This document shows positions 25,535 through 34,549 of a DNA stretch of 64,000 nt, in pieces. Positions within the stretch are counted from its first letter, which is position 1; each line of letters opens with the position of its first letter. The notes under the pieces were generated by a model. The model was not told where the DNA came from, did no database searches, and was given only the letters and a program-made list of their open reading frames with translations. Position numbers and translations under genes: made by a program. The DNA comes from RUG11247 sp045649485 (GTDB taxonomy: Bacteria > Bacillota > Clostridia > Christensenellales > Aristaeellaceae). The stretch covers positions 1 through 64,000 of the forward strand of contig JAZRPZ010000001.1 in assembly GCA_045649485.1 (NCBI GenBank), written 5' to 3'.

Positions 25535-26299
25535 ATGAAGCACGATCTTTTCACTCTTAAAAGTAAAGTCGCCATCGTTACCGGCGGCAATCAGGGTATA
25601 GGCAAAGTTGTAGCCGGCTATCTCGCAGATGCAGGCGCCGATATCGTTATCTGGGATCTGAACGACGCTTCCGCCGTCGCTGCAGAAATCGCCGCCGAAT
25701 ACGGCGTACGCACAGCTGCACTGCAGGTGAACGTTACCGACCCCGCCGCAGTCGAAGCAGCAGTTGCCAAGACTGCCGAGATCATGGGCACCATCGATCT
25801 GCTCTTCAACAACGCCGGTATCTGCCTGCATAAGAATGCCCTCGACGTTGCACCCTCCGAGTGGCTTAAGATCATCGATGTAAACCTGAACGGCGTATTC
25901 TTCGTGGCACAGGCCTTCGGCAAATATCTCGTTGCCAACAAGAAGACCGGCAATATCGTAAATACCGCATCCATGTCCGGCACCATCGTAAATATTCCCC
26001 AGGGACAGGCTTCCTACAATTCCTCCAAGGCAGCCGTTGCCCACCTCACCAAGTCTCTGGCCGTTGAATGGGCGCCCTACGGCATCCGTGTGAACTCCAT
26101 CTCTCCCGGATATATCCGCACCGAAATGACCGGCAACGTCCGTCAGGATTGGCAGGATCTCTGGGTAAATTCCATCCCCTTCAAGCGCATGGGTACTCCC
26201 GAAGAGCTGGCAGGCGCAGTCATCTATCTGCTCTCCGATGCTTCCACCTACACTTCCGGCTGCGATATGATCATCGACGGCTGCTTCACTGTGGTGTAA
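25535..26299 (+). CDS. Short-chain dehydrogenase/reductase
   Basis: 254 aa, classical SDR. The cofactor loop TGGNQGIG (about 14-21), NNAG (about 91), the catalytic Ser in NTASMSG, and YNSSK (Tyr and Lys, about 157-161) are all present, as is the SPGYIRTEM segment. The Asp in VIWDLN after strand 2 suggests NAD preference. It oxidises or reduces a sugar, polyol or similar alcohol; such proteins are often labelled gluconate 5-dehydrogenase or sorbose reductase. AAAGGAG precedes the ATG. Codon use is strongly biased. Confidence 0.88.
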   Translation: MKHDLFTLKSKVAIVTGGNQGIGKVVAGYLADAGADIVIWDLNDASAVAAEIAAEYGVRTAALQVNVTDPAAVEAAVAKTAEIMGTIDLLFNNAGICLHKNALDVAPSEWLKIIDVNLNGVFFVAQAFGKYLVANKKTGNIVNTASMSGTIVNIPQGQASYNSSKAAVAHLTKSLAVEWAPYGIRVNSISPGYIRTEMTGNVRQDWQDLWVNSIPFKRMGTPEELAGAVIYLLSDASTYTSGCDMIIDGCFTVV

Positions 26300-26321
26300 C
26301 GGCAGGACGCGAGGAACCGGC

Positions 26322-26445
26322 AGGGGCGCTGCCCCTTTGACCCCGCCAAAGGGATGATTATCCCTTTGGAATCCCTTTGCTTGGGGGTTGAATAATTTTA
26401 TATGTATTCCGTCAGCCGCCCGGGGGCCCTAACCCCGGACGGCTG
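26322..26445 (+). repeat. Dispersed three-hairpin intergenic element, copy 4
   Basis: Hairpin 1 AGGGGC/GCCCCT, hairpin 2 CCAAAGGGA/TCCCTTTGG, GGAATCCCTTTGCTTGGGGG, an AT-rich spacer and hairpin 3 CAGCC/GGCTG with GGGGGCCCTAACCCC. It lies 23 bp after the SDR stop. The rest of the gap to 26520 shows nothing recognisable. Confidence 0.85.
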
Positions 26446-26522
26446 TGGTTGTTTTTTACGGCATAACCTCGGTGCTGCATTAGAGTCCCTTGTACAATCT
26501 AAGTTCTCCCCAAAAAATCTTT

Positions 26523-26553
26523 AGCCTCCCGAAAACTGTTCGTTCGGGAGGCT
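26523..26553. terminator. Terminator of addA
   Basis: AGCCTCCCGAA (26523-26533) pairs with TTCGGGAGGCT (26543-26553). Read on the minus strand it is followed by AAAGATTTTTT. Confidence 0.8.
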
Positions 26554-26557
26554 TTAT

Positions 26558-29500
26558 TCAATATCTGAATTCTTCGCCCATTGAGATAAGGCACAGTATC
26601 TTATCTTTCACAGGGATACCGGTAATTTTTTCGAGAGCATATGCGTAGAGTTCCAGCTGCCTTGCATAGTGGTTCTTCACGCCTTCAAGGTCATCGGTAC
26701 GGTTGGTCTTATAGTCCAGCAATACCCACTGACCATCTTCCATGAAGCAGCAGTCGATGGTTCCCTGCACCAGCATATCGCCGTCGCTGCCGCGCATCTC
26801 ATCGCCGGTAAGCGCCTGCGAGGCAAGCGTCAGCACATTGAACGGCAGTTCCCTGCGTACATCCTCAGCACTGCGCAGTCTGCGTCCGGTCTCTCCGGCC
26901 AGGAATTGCGCCAGCACCGTGGGGCGCACAGCCTCACGTTCTTCATCCGTAAGCAATTCTCTTCTGAGCATGCTGTCCAGCTGCAGGCGGATGTTATCGA
27001 TAAGCGGTCTGCCATCAAGTCCGTCAAGCAGCGCAAAATCGATAAACCGCATCGCCCTGTGGTATGCAGTACCTGTCTCTGCGCCGGTCATTCCCCTGTC
27101 CATCATGAAATTCGGACGCGGTGCAAGGGGTTCCATATTCTCAGGTCCCTCAACACTGCGCATAAGTCCCGATGCCGTAAGCTTCAAAGGTCTGGATTCC
27201 GCGCCGGAATCAGGATACTTCCACATATACTTTTCCGCCAGTGCCGGGTCGTAATCCTCGGGATCCACCCTTACTGCGGCTCTTCCCGCAGCAATTCCGG
27301 GAGGCGCGTATTCAGCCGCATCATGCTCATGGAAAGTCATATACCTGTGCTGCGATATATCTCCCAACGCAGACATGGTCATATTCAGCATAGTACCTGT
27401 AAGCGTAGGATATTTATATGCGGCGTGCCAAAGTGATTTTGCTTTTTCGATATCGTTTACCGTGCCCACCAGCAGCAGCTTTTCCTGTGCACGGGTAAAC
27501 ATGACATACATTACGCGCAGTTCTTCCGCCAGACCTTCACGGTTTATCCTGTCCATTATAGCTGCGCGGGATATCGTATTGCGGCGGGTACGCAGTTCTT
27601 CATCATAATGCATAAGCCCGAGACCAAGGCGGCTGTGGCAAAGCATGGAATCCTCGTTTTTCTCGGTACGCAGCCGCGTGCCCATCAGCGCGCCGAACAC
27701 TACACGGAACTCCAGTCCTTTGGAATGATGCACTGTCATAAGCCTTACAACATCATCATTTTCGCCCAGCACATGTGCTGCATCACCGGCGCCCTTTGCT
27801 TTGAGTCCTTCTGCAAAGGCAAGGAATCTGTTCAGCGAACCGGAGACATCTCTGTCGTAATTGCCGGCACGCATTATCATCTGGTCTATATTGGCCTGAC
27901 GCTGTGCTCCGGCGGGCAGTGCACCCACATATGCATACAGTCCCGATTCGTCCGCCATAATGCGCATCAGCTTATCCAGACCAACCGCGCCTATCTGCAT
28001 ACGCCAGGAATCAAGCATCGTGATGAATTCACGCAGCTTCTGCGCAAGCTCATTTTCGCCTTCTGCATATTTCAATACCGCATCGGCAAATGAACCGTCT
28101 CGGTCACACAGGCGCACCTGTGCAAGTTCTTCTACGCTCAAAAGACATACGCAGCTGCGCAGGATTCCGATAAGCTCAATATCGCTGTGGAAATTATCGG
28201 TTATTTTGATGAGCGAGAGCATCAGCCTTATTTCAAGGGTATCAAAATAACCCGCCGCACCGTCCGCATAACATGGTATGCCTTCGGAAATCAGCATAGG
28301 GGTCAGTGCATCAAATGCTCTGGCACCCTGACGGGTGAGTATCGCAAAATCACGATAGCGCAGGGTCTCATCCTCCGCCATCATCTCCTTGATGCGCTTT
28401 GCAATAAGCAGGCCTTCCCTTTCGCCGGAAGTCAGCTCGTCATCTGCGCTGCCGGAAAGTACATGCACCTCAACCGGCGGTCCGTCGGGAGCATCATCCG
28501 AGCCGGGACGCAGCCTTGCCGCATCGTCATATACTATCTCGCTGTCACCGCCGGTCATCAGCTTTTCAAACACGGCGTTGGTAAAATCCAGCACCGATCT
28601 TTCCGAGCGGAAATTCCTCGTCAGCGGCAGCAGCACTCCGCCATCGCCGTTGGAGTAGCGGGCATACTTATCCAGAAACAGACTGGGCTCTGCCTGACGG
28701 AAGCGATATATAGACTGTTTCACATCGCCTACCATGAACAGATTATCCCGGCGGGCAATACGGCTGACTATAGCCTCCTGAATATCGGAGGTATCCTGAT
28801 ATTCATCCACGAAAACATGGGAGAACCTTTCGCGCATTGCTGCGGACACATCGTCCTTCATCAAAGCCTTCAGGGTTCGGCCTTCAAGGTCTGAATATGT
28901 CAGTGCGCCGCGCTCAGCCTTTGCTTCGTCCATCAGACGACGTACGTCTTTTACTATATCTGCCAATGCATGCGCGCCCATCAGCGTCTTCTCAGCATCC
29001 GGTACGGCAACATACAGCGGCAGTCCGGTCATATTGAGGGAAGATATCTTCTTTTTGGCGGTATCCCTGAGATTTTTGATATGCTTTTTCAGTTCTTCGT
29101 CGAAGCCCTTTGTTCTGCCACGGGGAGTGGTCATTTTGAAATCCTGCGCCGCAATACGCAGCTGTTCATAATCATCTATGGCGAGCATATCTTCCAGAGC
29201 TGCCATGTCGGCGGATAGCGCATTAACATACTGCGCCGGCAGTTCGGTTTCAAATTCCATTGCCTGAACAACGGCGATATAGGCTTCCTCTATTTTACGT
29301 CTGTCGGCATTGAACACTTCACGAACCCAATCTGCAGGCGTGCCCCTGAGCGCATTTTCAAGCCATTCATCCGGATCGGGGCGCGATTCCAGAAAGCGTA
29401 CCAGCTGTACAGCCATTTCGCGTACGCCGGACGGGCCGCGGCCGTAATCCAGATAACCCAGCGCCTCGCCGCCCTTTTCATAGGCTGTCTCCAGCGCCTC

Positions 29501-29902
29501 GTCCAGCGCGGTATCCAGCATCAGCTTTTCATCCGCATCGTCCAGTATGGCAAAAGCAGGATCCACATCGGCAGATTCAAAATTCTCGCGCAGAAAATCC
29601 GCACAGAAAGCATGCAGGGTGGTAATAAGAGCCCTTTCCAGTCTGATAAGCTGTTCATGGGCATGCTGATCACCTGCGGCAGACTGCTCGCTGAGCGCAC
29701 GGCTCAGCTTTTCGCGCATACCTGCTGCGGCGGCACGGGTAAAAGTCACCACCAGCATGGAATCCACATCCGCACCTTCCTGCACAAGGCGCATTATGCG
29801 TTCCACCAGCGTAGCAGTCTTTCCGGAGCCCGCGGCGGCGCTCAGCAGCAGGCTATTGCCGCGTTCATCTATTGCTTTTTGCTGTTCATTCGTATATTTC
29901 AT
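26558..29902 (-). CDS. addA: ATP-dependent helicase/nuclease subunit A
   Basis: 1114 aa. UvrD-type helicase with Walker A AAAGSGKT near residue 25, motif II VDEYQDTS, motif III VGDVKQSIYRFRQAEP and C-terminal motif VHHSKGLEF. A RecB-family nuclease domain ends the protein: GTIDCCFMEDGQWVLLDYKT (about 1045-1065) has the catalytic Asp, Asp and Lys. With AddB it resects double-strand breaks for recombination. GAGGTG lies 6 nt before the chosen ATG. addB, normally adjacent upstream, is absent; alr lies there instead. Confidence 0.92.
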   Translation of the reverse strand: MKYTNEQQKAIDERGNSLLLSAAAGSGKTATLVERIMRLVQEGADVDSMLVVTFTRAAAAGMREKLSRALSEQSAAGDQHAHEQLIRLERALITTLHAFCADFLRENFESADVDPAFAILDDADEKLMLDTALDEALETAYEKGGEALGYLDYGRGPSGVREMAVQLVRFLESRPDPDEWLENALRGTPADWVREVFNADRRKIEEAYIAVVQAMEFETELPAQYVNALSADMAALEDMLAIDDYEQLRIAAQDFKMTTPRGRTKGFDEELKKHIKNLRDTAKKKISSLNMTGLPLYVAVPDAEKTLMGAHALADIVKDVRRLMDEAKAERGALTYSDLEGRTLKALMKDDVSAAMRERFSHVFVDEYQDTSDIQEAIVSRIARRDNLFMVGDVKQSIYRFRQAEPSLFLDKYARYSNGDGGVLLPLTRNFRSERSVLDFTNAVFEKLMTGGDSEIVYDDAARLRPGSDDAPDGPPVEVHVLSGSADDELTSGEREGLLIAKRIKEMMAEDETLRYRDFAILTRQGARAFDALTPMLISEGIPCYADGAAGYFDTLEIRLMLSLIKITDNFHSDIELIGILRSCVCLLSVEELAQVRLCDRDGSFADAVLKYAEGENELAQKLREFITMLDSWRMQIGAVGLDKLMRIMADESGLYAYVGALPAGAQRQANIDQMIMRAGNYDRDVSGSLNRFLAFAEGLKAKGAGDAAHVLGENDDVVRLMTVHHSKGLEFRVVFGALMGTRLRTEKNEDSMLCHSRLGLGLMHYDEELRTRRNTISRAAIMDRINREGLAEELRVMYVMFTRAQEKLLLVGTVNDIEKAKSLWHAAYKYPTLTGTMLNMTMSALGDISQHRYMTFHEHDAAEYAPPGIAAGRAAVRVDPEDYDPALAEKYMWKYPDSGAESRPLKLTASGLMRSVEGPENMEPLAPRPNFMMDRGMTGAETGTAYHRAMRFIDFALLDGLDGRPLIDNIRLQLDSMLRRELLTDEEREAVRPTVLAQFLAGETGRRLRSAEDVRRELPFNVLTLASQALTGDEMRGSDGDMLVQGTIDCCFMEDGQWVLLDYKTNRTDDLEGVKNHYARQLELYAYALEKITGIPVKDKILCLISMGEEFRY

Positions 29903-29925
29903 GGGCAGCACCTCATTAAAATCAA

Positions 29926-29952
29926 AAGGAGCATGATTTATCATGCTCCTTA
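29926..29952 (-). terminator. Hairpin after alr
   Basis: On the minus strand AAGGAGCATGA pairs with TCATGCTCCTT, followed by TTGATTTT. It ends the alr transcript about 30 bp before addA. Confidence 0.65.
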
Positions 29953-29978
29953 GATTATATCATATTCCGGTAAATACG

Positions 29979-31100
29979 TCACCTGCGCACGTACTTTCTA
30001 TCATCGGAATATATCTTCACGACACGGCGGCTCATACGCGCCATAAGTTCGTTTCTGTTCCAGCCATACCAGCCGGAAGCCTCCAGAAGGCTTATACCGT
30101 CGCCGAAGAAAGTTACCGCGTCGCCCTGCTTTACGCCGGGGATATCTGTTACATCAACAGTAAGCTGATCCATCATTACAAGACCCGCAATGGGCGCGCG
30201 CTGTCCGTTCACGACTACATAACCCTTAGAGCATACGCGGGGAACACCGTCGTAATAACCGCAGCCTACGGTGGCAATGATGCTGTCCCTCGTGAGCGGA
30301 TGATCATCATCGTAGCCCAGGCATTCGCCTGCGGCTATCTTCTCCACGCGGGTGATGCGGGCGCACAGTCTCATGGGCAGCGGGCACTTCTCGGGATTGG
30401 GGAAATGACGGTTTGCGGAACCGAACACCCATGCGCCGGCGCGTACAGCGTCCATCCTGCGCTCGGGATACAGCAGCATACCGATGCTGTCCAGCGCATG
30501 ACGCATGCCGTACTGAATGCCCATCTCGTCAAGCTTACCGGTAACAGCGTCGAATCTCGCCATCTGCAGATCATCGGATTCCTTGCCGCGCAGCGCGAGG
30601 TGAGTGAAAACGCCTTCAATACGTATGTTGCTCATCCCGGCGATCACAGCTATATCATCCGCTGCAGTCTCGGGATTCAGACCCAGCCTGTGCAGACCGG
30701 TATCCAGCTTGATATGCACTCTCGCCACAGCGCCCAGCTCTTTGGCAGTTTCATTCAGTTTCTCCGCAGCATCCATATCCTGGACAGTGAGTATAATGCG
30801 TCGCTTCAGCGCTTCCTCAAACAGCACAGGGTGGGTATAACCCATTACCATGATATCCGTTTCCGCGCATACGCTGCGTATCTCCACAGCTTCACCGAAT
30901 TCGGCAACTGCCATCATATCACAGCCGGCTTCCCAAAGTGCGGGAGCCGCCTTCGCCGCGCCCAGACCGTAGGCATCCGCCTTCAGTACGGGTATCACCT
31001 TTGTGCCCGGACATTCCTCACAGGCGGCAAGGTAATTATGGCGTATCATATCGATATCTATCTCTGCCCAACAGCGGGCTGTAAGCTGCTCATAGTTCAT
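29979..31100 (-). CDS. alr: Alanine racemase
   Basis: 373 aa, fold-type III PLP enzyme. The PLP Lys lies in VLKADAYGLG (about 38-47), the catalytic Tyr in VGCGYYDGVPR (about 250-260), and MMDQLTVDV is the substrate-binding region. It interconverts L- and D-alanine for peptidoglycan. CLGYDDDH replaces the usual (V/I)SYG(A/R)T-type segment, so a related amino-acid racemase is possible. It lies 53 bp behind oppF, separated by a GC-rich hairpin, so it may be both co-transcribed and independently regulated. Confidence 0.88.
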   Translation of the reverse strand: MNYEQLTARCWAEIDIDMIRHNYLAACEECPGTKVIPVLKADAYGLGAAKAAPALWEAGCDMMAVAEFGEAVEIRSVCAETDIMVMGYTHPVLFEEALKRRIILTVQDMDAAEKLNETAKELGAVARVHIKLDTGLHRLGLNPETAADDIAVIAGMSNIRIEGVFTHLALRGKESDDLQMARFDAVTGKLDEMGIQYGMRHALDSIGMLLYPERRMDAVRAGAWVFGSANRHFPNPEKCPLPMRLCARITRVEKIAAGECLGYDDDHPLTRDSIIATVGCGYYDGVPRVCSKGYVVVNGQRAPIAGLVMMDQLTVDVTDIPGVKQGDAVTFFGDGISLLEASGWYGWNRNELMARMSRRVVKIYSDDRKYVRR

Positions 31101-31123
31101 TTGGAATACCTGCCTTTGAAATT

Positions 31124-31146
31124 CGCCCGCCGGAATACGGCGGGCG
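31124..31146 (-). terminator. GC-rich hairpin between oppF and alr
   Basis: CGCCCGCC (31124-31131) pairs with GGCGGGCG (31139-31146). The T-run is poor, so partial read-through into alr is likely. Confidence 0.5.
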
Positions 31147-31153
31147 ATGATTA

Positions 31154-32080
31154 TTATTCAGCCAGAATCTTTCTGTATTCTGCAATTTCCTTCTGATTGC
31201 CCAGAACGAAATGATCAGGCTCGATCTCAAGCCATTCGGGCTTATCCACGGAATAATCGTGCATGGTGGGATCGTAGGTGGTGAGCACCTTTACCTTCTC
31301 GCTGTCGGGATCGGGCTGGGGCACTGCGGAAAGCAGCGCACGGGTGTAAGGATGCAGAGGATGCTGGAACAGCTTCTCAGTCTCACACAGTTCAACCAGC
31401 TTACCCTTATGGATAACGGCGATCCTGTCGCAGATAAAGCGCATTACAGACAGATCGTGGGAGATGAACAGATAGGTCAGTCCCCTCTTCTTCTGCAGTT
31501 CGCTCATCAGATTCAGCACCTGCGCGCGGATGGAAACGTCCAGCGCAGAGATGGGCTCATCGGCAATGATGAATTCGGGGCGCATGATCAGTGCGCGGGC
31601 AATGCCGATACGCTGACGCTGACCGCCGGAGAACTCATGAGGGAAACGGCTTGCGAATTCGGGCAGCAGACCTACTTCGTTCAGCGCCTCGTCGACCATC
31701 TCACGGCGCTGAGCCTTGGAGATGCTCTTATCGGAAACGATGCCCTCGGAAACGATATAGTCTACCTTTGCGCGCTCGTTCAGAGAAGCCATGGGATCCT
31801 GGAATATCATCTGGATCTTGCGGGTGATGTCCCTGTCGAGCTGCCTGGATATCTTACCGTTTATCTTTTCACCCTTGAAGGTGATCTCACCGTCGGCAGT
31901 GGGATGGATCCTGATAACGGCACGGCCGATGGTGGTCTTACCGGAACCGGATTCACCTACGAGGCCGAAAGTCTCGCCCTTATAGATATCAAAGGATACG
32001 TTGTTTACTGCGCGCAGCTTTTTGCGGCCGCTGCCGAAATCAACGGATACGTTTTTGAGTTCAAGTATCTTCTCTCTCAT
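31154..32080 (-). CDS. oppF: Oligopeptide ABC transporter ATPase OppF
   Basis: 308 aa. Walker A GESGSGKT, signature FSGGQRQRIGIARAL, Walker B EFIIADEP, and the C-terminal oligopeptide/dipeptide extension with HPYTRALLSAVPQPDP. It powers uptake with OppD. It overlaps oppD by four bases (ATGA) and is the last transporter gene of the oppABCDF operon. GGAGGT lies 8 nt upstream inside oppD. Confidence 0.93.
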   Translation of the reverse strand: MREKILELKNVSVDFGSGRKKLRAVNNVSFDIYKGETFGLVGESGSGKTTIGRAVIRIHPTADGEITFKGEKINGKISRQLDRDITRKIQMIFQDPMASLNERAKVDYIVSEGIVSDKSISKAQRREMVDEALNEVGLLPEFASRFPHEFSGGQRQRIGIARALIMRPEFIIADEPISALDVSIRAQVLNLMSELQKKRGLTYLFISHDLSVMRFICDRIAVIHKGKLVELCETEKLFQHPLHPYTRALLSAVPQPDPDSEKVKVLTTYDPTMHDYSVDKPEWLEIEPDHFVLGNQKEIAEYRKILAE

Positions 32081-33117
32081 CCGCGCATACCTCCCCTGCG
32101 TTCCTTCATTGCAATGATGTTTGCCGGGGGATCGATCTTGGGCGCACGGGGATCAAGCAGCCAGGTGCGCGCCTTGTGAGTGGGGCTGACCTCGAAGAAC
32201 GGGGGCTTCTCCACAAAGTCGATCTCCAGCGCATAGGGATTGCGGGGTGCGAAAGCATCGCCCTTGATCTCGGTGTAAAGGTTCGGAGGAGTTCCCTTGA
32301 TGGAGAACAGAGGCTCGCCCTTTACGCCCAGCTGAGGCAGAGAGCTCAGCAGCGCCCAAGTGTAGGGATGACGGGGATCATAGAAGATCTCCTCGCACAT
32401 GCCCAGCTCGATGATATCGCCCGCGTACATAACGGCGATACGGTCGGCAACATTGGCGACCACGCCCAGGTCGTGGGTGATATAGACGCAGGTCAGATCC
32501 AGGCGGTCACGCAGTTCCTTGATAAGATTCAGGATCTGTGCCTGAATGGTAACATCCAGCGCAGTGGTGGGCTCGTCACAGATAAGGATCTTGGGACGGC
32601 AGGCTACCGCAATTGCGATAACGACGCGCTGACGCATACCGCCGGAGAACTCATGGGGATACTGCTTTGCACGGCGTGCGGGCACATCGATGCCTACATC
32701 GTACAGAACTTCCAGCATCTGCTTGTGGGCTTCTGCTTTGGATACGTTCTGATGCAGCATGATGGCTTCCATGATCTGCGCACCGATAGTCTTCAGAGGA
32801 TTCAGGCTGGTCATGGGATCCTGCATAACCATGGCGATCTCGCCGCCGCGGATCTTGAGCCAGTCCTTCTCTTCCTTAAGCTTTGCCAGGTCCACACCGT
32901 TGTACAGAATGGAACCGGATTCGATATTGCCGTTCTGATCGTTCAGACCCATGAAGCACTTGGTGAAAACGCTCTTACCGGAACCGGATTCGCCTACGAT
33001 AGCAAGGCTTTCGCCCTTATGCAGATCCAGCGAAACATCACGGATGGCGTGCAGTTCACGTCCGCGCAGAGTGAATTTCAGATTCAGGTCTTTTACAGAA
33101 AGTATTACATCGCCCAT
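32077..33117 (-). CDS. oppD: Oligopeptide ABC transporter ATPase OppD
   Basis: 346 aa. Walker A GESGSGKS, signature FSGGMRQRVVIAIAV, Walker B ILICDEPTTALD, and the C-terminal HPYTWALLSSLPQLGVKGE region typical of OppD/DppD. It pairs with OppF on the inner face of the membrane. The ATG at 33117 is chosen because AAGGAG is 8 nt upstream; a longer frame to 33168 has no binding site. Second ATPase gene in the operon. Confidence 0.93.
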   Translation of the reverse strand: MGDVILSVKDLNLKFTLRGRELHAIRDVSLDLHKGESLAIVGESGSGKSVFTKCFMGLNDQNGNIESGSILYNGVDLAKLKEEKDWLKIRGGEIAMVMQDPMTSLNPLKTIGAQIMEAIMLHQNVSKAEAHKQMLEVLYDVGIDVPARRAKQYPHEFSGGMRQRVVIAIAVACRPKILICDEPTTALDVTIQAQILNLIKELRDRLDLTCVYITHDLGVVANVADRIAVMYAGDIIELGMCEEIFYDPRHPYTWALLSSLPQLGVKGEPLFSIKGTPPNLYTEIKGDAFAPRNPYALEIDFVEKPPFFEVSPTHKARTWLLDPRAPKIDPPANIIAMKERRGGMRG

Positions 33118-33168
33118 AGTGTCAACTCCTTGCCCCGCCGTTTGCGGGTGGGCAGATAATTTGATCAA

Positions 33169-34548
33169 TTACATATGGTTCTTGGGATCTGCGGCATCTG
33201 CAAATGCATTGCCGATGATGTAGAACGATACGGTGATCAGGGAAAGTACGATGGCGGGGAATATCAGCTGATATCTCAGTGCGGGAGAAGTGATAAGCTG
33301 ACGACCCTCGTTGATCAGATTGCCCAGAGAGGGAATGTCGGTGGGCAGACCCAGACCGATATAGGTGATGAACACCTCGCTGCCGATGGCGCCGGGAATA
33401 GCCAGAGCCATGCGCAGGGTGATAACGCTCACCAGATAGGGCAGCAGATTCTTCACGATGATGCGGAAGGTGCCGGTGCCCAGACAGCGGGAGGCCAGGT
33501 TGTAATCGCGGTCACGGATAATAACGATCTGGTTGCGGATGAAGCGGGCCATGCCCAGCCATCCGGTAAGACACATGGCAAATACCAGCGTGCTGAGACC
33601 GGGCTTCAGAATATAGGAGATCAGGATCAGCACGATAGTGGAGGGAATGTTATCCAGGATGTTGTAAAGCTCGGTCATAACGCGGTCGAGCTTACGCACA
33701 TAACCCCAGATAACGCCAACGGTAATACCGACAACAGCTTCCACCATTGCTACCAGCAGACCGATCAGCAGAGAAGTGCGGGTACCTGCCCAAACGCGGG
33801 CCCACAGATCCTGACCGATATTATTGGTGCCAAACCAGAAGCCGGTATCGGAAGGCAGTATGCATGCATCAGCCTCAACGGTCGCAACGGCGAGGCCGGT
33901 CTCTTCGTCGATGATCTCAACGTCGGTCTTCCTGATGTAGATGGGGTCGCCCTTGTTGGTGAGATCGGCGGGAGAGCTGTGTACATCTACCTTGTAGTTG
34001 CTCTTTACGGTGAATTCGCCTTCGGGAATCTCCTCGGGCAGCTTCAGCCAGTTGGTGCCGACATAGCCGGTGATACCTTCTTTTTCATAGGTGATCAGAC
34101 ACCATTCCTCGCCGTACTCCAGACAGGTGAAGTCGTTACGGCGGTTGATGGAGCCTACGATGTTGCTGGCTTCATACCATTCATCATCGTATTCCTTTAC
34201 GGTGACCTCGGTGCCTGCCTGCACGGTAAGCAGAGTGGTCGTTGCGGAGGGAGCCTGGTTGGAAAGCTGGATTCCGGTAGCGGGATGGTTGTTTACCAAG
34301 TTAGGATCGCGCTGACCGGGCAGATAGGGCTGGACCAGAGTGAATACCAGTATGGTTACCAGCAGTATAAGCATCAGCATTGCCACGCGGTTCTTGCGGA
34401 AAACGCGGATGGTGCTTCCCCAGTAGGAATAATCGGAATAACCGGCACGCTCGGCGGCGGCGCTATCGAGAGTAGCACGCTTGAAAAGATCGGCTTCGGA
34501 AACGCCTTTTTCAAGCTTCTTGCTCATTGAATCTTTTACAGACAGCAT
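33169..34548 (-). CDS. oppC: Oligopeptide ABC transporter permease OppC with extracytoplasmic SH3-like insertion
   Basis: 459 aa, against about 300 for ordinary OppC. TM1 is at about 48-68. The usual short loop before TM2 is replaced by some 160 residues (about 75-240) with two SH3-like stretches: TVQAGTEVTVKEYDDEWYEA and WCLITYEKEGITGYVGTNWL resemble bacterial SH3 strands. Then FGTNNIGQDLWARVWAGTRT restores the OppC sequence, with the permease core and its EAA loop after it. The start is 2 nt after the oppB stop, with AAGGAGGG upstream. The insertion should lie outside the membrane. Confidence 0.88.
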   Translation of the reverse strand: MLSVKDSMSKKLEKGVSEADLFKRATLDSAAAERAGYSDYSYWGSTIRVFRKNRVAMLMLILLVTILVFTLVQPYLPGQRDPNLVNNHPATGIQLSNQAPSATTTLLTVQAGTEVTVKEYDDEWYEASNIVGSINRRNDFTCLEYGEEWCLITYEKEGITGYVGTNWLKLPEEIPEGEFTVKSNYKVDVHSSPADLTNKGDPIYIRKTDVEIIDEETGLAVATVEADACILPSDTGFWFGTNNIGQDLWARVWAGTRTSLLIGLLVAMVEAVVGITVGVIWGYVRKLDRVMTELYNILDNIPSTIVLILISYILKPGLSTLVFAMCLTGWLGMARFIRNQIVIIRDRDYNLASRCLGTGTFRIIVKNLLPYLVSVITLRMALAIPGAIGSEVFITYIGLGLPTDIPSLGNLINEGRQLITSPALRYQLIFPAIVLSLITVSFYIIGNAFADAADPKNHM

Positions 34549-34549
34549 A

